From contig JAAXVZ010000080.1 in the NCBI GenBank assembly GCA_013335235.1, positions 1 through 6,165 on the forward strand: a stretch of 6,165 nucleotides of DNA, written 5' to 3'. The number at the start of each line of letters is the position of its first letter. Position 1 is the stretch's first letter. Source of the stretch: Nanobdellota archaeon. GTDB taxonomy: Archaea; Nanobdellota; Nanobdellia; Woesearchaeales; GW2011-AR15. Of the stretch, positions 5,308 to 6,165 are shown piece after piece. Made by a program: the position numbers and the translations under genes. Below the pieces are notes generated by a model. The model made no database searches, was not told where the DNA came from, and was given only the letters and a program-made list of their open reading frames with translations.

Positions 5308-6108
5308 ATGCGCCTGATCAGGTATGAAAGCCATTGCTTCGGCACTTGGGTCTTCCTGCCGATATATTCTGAGAGTAGTTTCATCCTTGAGGTCACTGCA
5401 AAAGCATGCGGATCGAAAAAGAAGCAGAAAGAGATAGATCTCTCTTTAGATATGGAGACACCATTGGATCTTGAATTGTTAGCAAATAGCGACTGTGACC
5501 ATGTCTCAGGTCCAGCGATCGATGGAGACAAAGGCTATGTGTTCAGCCTACGCACTTCTGAGGACTTTTACGCAAAAATCAGGTTCCAGCTATCTGGGAA
5601 ATTGCAGGAAGGGGACTTGGAAGAAGATATGCACATAGGCAAGATCGTCAGGTCGAGGTCAAGCGCACTTACTAACGAATCCTGCCCGAGTTATGAGAAT
5701 GCCTATAACATTTATCAGTATGTCCTTGGTATCCCTTTTTCAAAGGAGTTGCCTTATTACATGCCAAAACCTAACACTCCTGCACAGACCATCAGGTCGA
5801 ACATTGCAAAGAAATGCGTTTGTAAGGCAGAGCTTTTCAAGGACCTGTGCATCGCTTCTGGAATACCTTCAAGAGCAGTTAGCGCTGAATACTATAGCGA
5901 TACGGATATTTCAAGATACGAGCTACAGAGGAACAAGCCGAAAAAGAACCACAGCCACCAATTATGCGCTTTCTATGAGGGGACATGGCACCTGGCAGAC
6001 CCTACACTTGGCGGATTCGGAGAGAATTTCCAGAGCAGGAATTATTATGACAGGGTTGTCAGCGCAAGAGGCGTCGAGTCGATAGATGTGAGGGTGATGG
6101 TTGAGTAG
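5308..6108 (+). CDS. Transglutaminase-like (papain-fold) cysteine protein, cytoplasmic
   Basis: From the ATG at 5308 the product has 266 residues with no signal peptide or membrane helix, so it should be cytoplasmic. Residues 1 to about 110 are beta-rich and not recognised. The transglutaminase core spans about 120-250: a helix with YNIYQYV, then KKCVCKAELFKDL with the likely nucleophile Cys172, GIPSRAVS (185-192), SHQLCAFYEGTW with likely His217, and HLADPT with likely Asp231. This is the Cys-His-Asp order of bacterial and archaeal transglutaminase-like proteins, which are mostly proteases or amidases. The usual His-x-Trp is His-Gln-Leu here, and a second cysteine (Cys170) lies two residues before the nucleophile. 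An in-frame TTG at 5236 would add 24 residues, but they are basic and unlike a domain start, and the TATA-like box lies inside them. The gene has its own divergent promoter. Fold assignment is good; substrate is unknown. Confidence 0.82.
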   Translation: MRLIRYESHCFGTWVFLPIYSESSFILEVTAKACGSKKKQKEIDLSLDMETPLDLELLANSDCDHVSGPAIDGDKGYVFSLRTSEDFYAKIRFQLSGKLQEGDLEEDMHIGKIVRSRSSALTNESCPSYENAYNIYQYVLGIPFSKELPYYMPKPNTPAQTIRSNIAKKCVCKAELFKDLCIASGIPSRAVSAEYYSDTDISRYELQRNKPKKNHSHQLCAFYEGTWHLADPTLGGFGENFQSRNYYDRVVSARGVESIDVRVMVE

Positions 6109-6165
6109 ATATTACCACCAATACAATGTCACTGTTAAAAGAATTTATCTTATGGAAACCACAAT
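6109..6165 (+). promoter_or_regulatory. Intergenic tail with a possible TATA-like box for a gene beyond the window
   Basis: The last 57 bases hold no gene. TTAAAAGAATTTATCTTA (about 6135-6152) is AT-rich and looks like BRE plus TATA. By the spacing of the other promoters it would drive a start about 20 or more bases beyond the window edge. An ATG at 6152 is too close to this box to be its start. Confidence 0.25.

Noticed and set aside
5232..5531. 99-residue open frame on the minus strand
   Set aside because: It covers the divergent promoter region and the start of the transglutaminase-like gene and resembles no family.
5693..6085. 130-residue open frame on the plus strand in another frame
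   Set aside because: It overlaps the transglutaminase core, whose Cys, His and Asp motifs are in the longer frame. The alternative frame shows no motif.
6152..6165. ATG at 6152 as the start of another gene
   Set aside because: Only four codons are visible and the TATA-like box is immediately adjacent, too close for the spacing rule seen in this window.
1..6165. Insertion sequence, CRISPR array, tRNA or rRNA
   Set aside because: No transposase-like protein, regularly spaced direct repeats, cloverleaf or conserved rRNA stretch was seen on either strand by reading.

Overview
The window looks like a piece of archaeal DNA, most likely from a DPANN-type lineage (Woesearchaeota-like), with a short foreign or rearranged piece at its left end. 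Three things point to archaea. AT-rich TATA-like boxes sit about 24-31 bp upstream of the ATG of four genes, with no Shine-Dalgarno sequence, as expected for leaderless archaeal transcripts. AGG/AGA, ATA and ACA codons are heavily used. The large surface protein has a C-terminal architecture that I associate with DPANN surface proteins. The lineage is inferred from sequence style; no search was run.

Layout. At 1-170, minus strand, there is an internal fragment of a bacterial-type Era GTPase carrying the NKID motif. It stops abruptly at about 170-180. From there a plus-strand gene begins in mid-protein and runs to 3420. It encodes a heparinase II/III-like polysaccharide lyase C-terminal region, two fibronectin-III-like domains, a cysteine-containing beta domain, one transmembrane helix and a cytoplasmic tail that appears to hold two related DUF5752-like domains. 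Next is a plus-strand ccdA-type thiol-disulfide transporter gene (3480-4169) with its own promoter. It converges on a minus-strand gene for a small 3-4 TM protein (4180-4593), with an inverted repeat over the junction. A minus-strand dihydrofolate reductase/RibD-C-like gene (4645-5193) follows. It is divergent from a plus-strand cytoplasmic transglutaminase-like gene (5308-6108), and the 114-bp region between them holds two TATA-like boxes and two short palindromes.

How the genes fit together. They do not form one operon: each complete gene seems to have its own promoter. The large protein would face outward, bind or cleave polysaccharide, and be anchored with its tail in the cytoplasm. Its outward part carries closely spaced cysteine pairs, and the neighbouring CcdA-type protein moves thiol electrons across the same membrane, so a link is possible but not shown. 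The reductase, the small membrane protein and the transglutaminase-like protein look like independent genes. No tRNA, rRNA, CRISPR array, insertion sequence or phage gene was seen.
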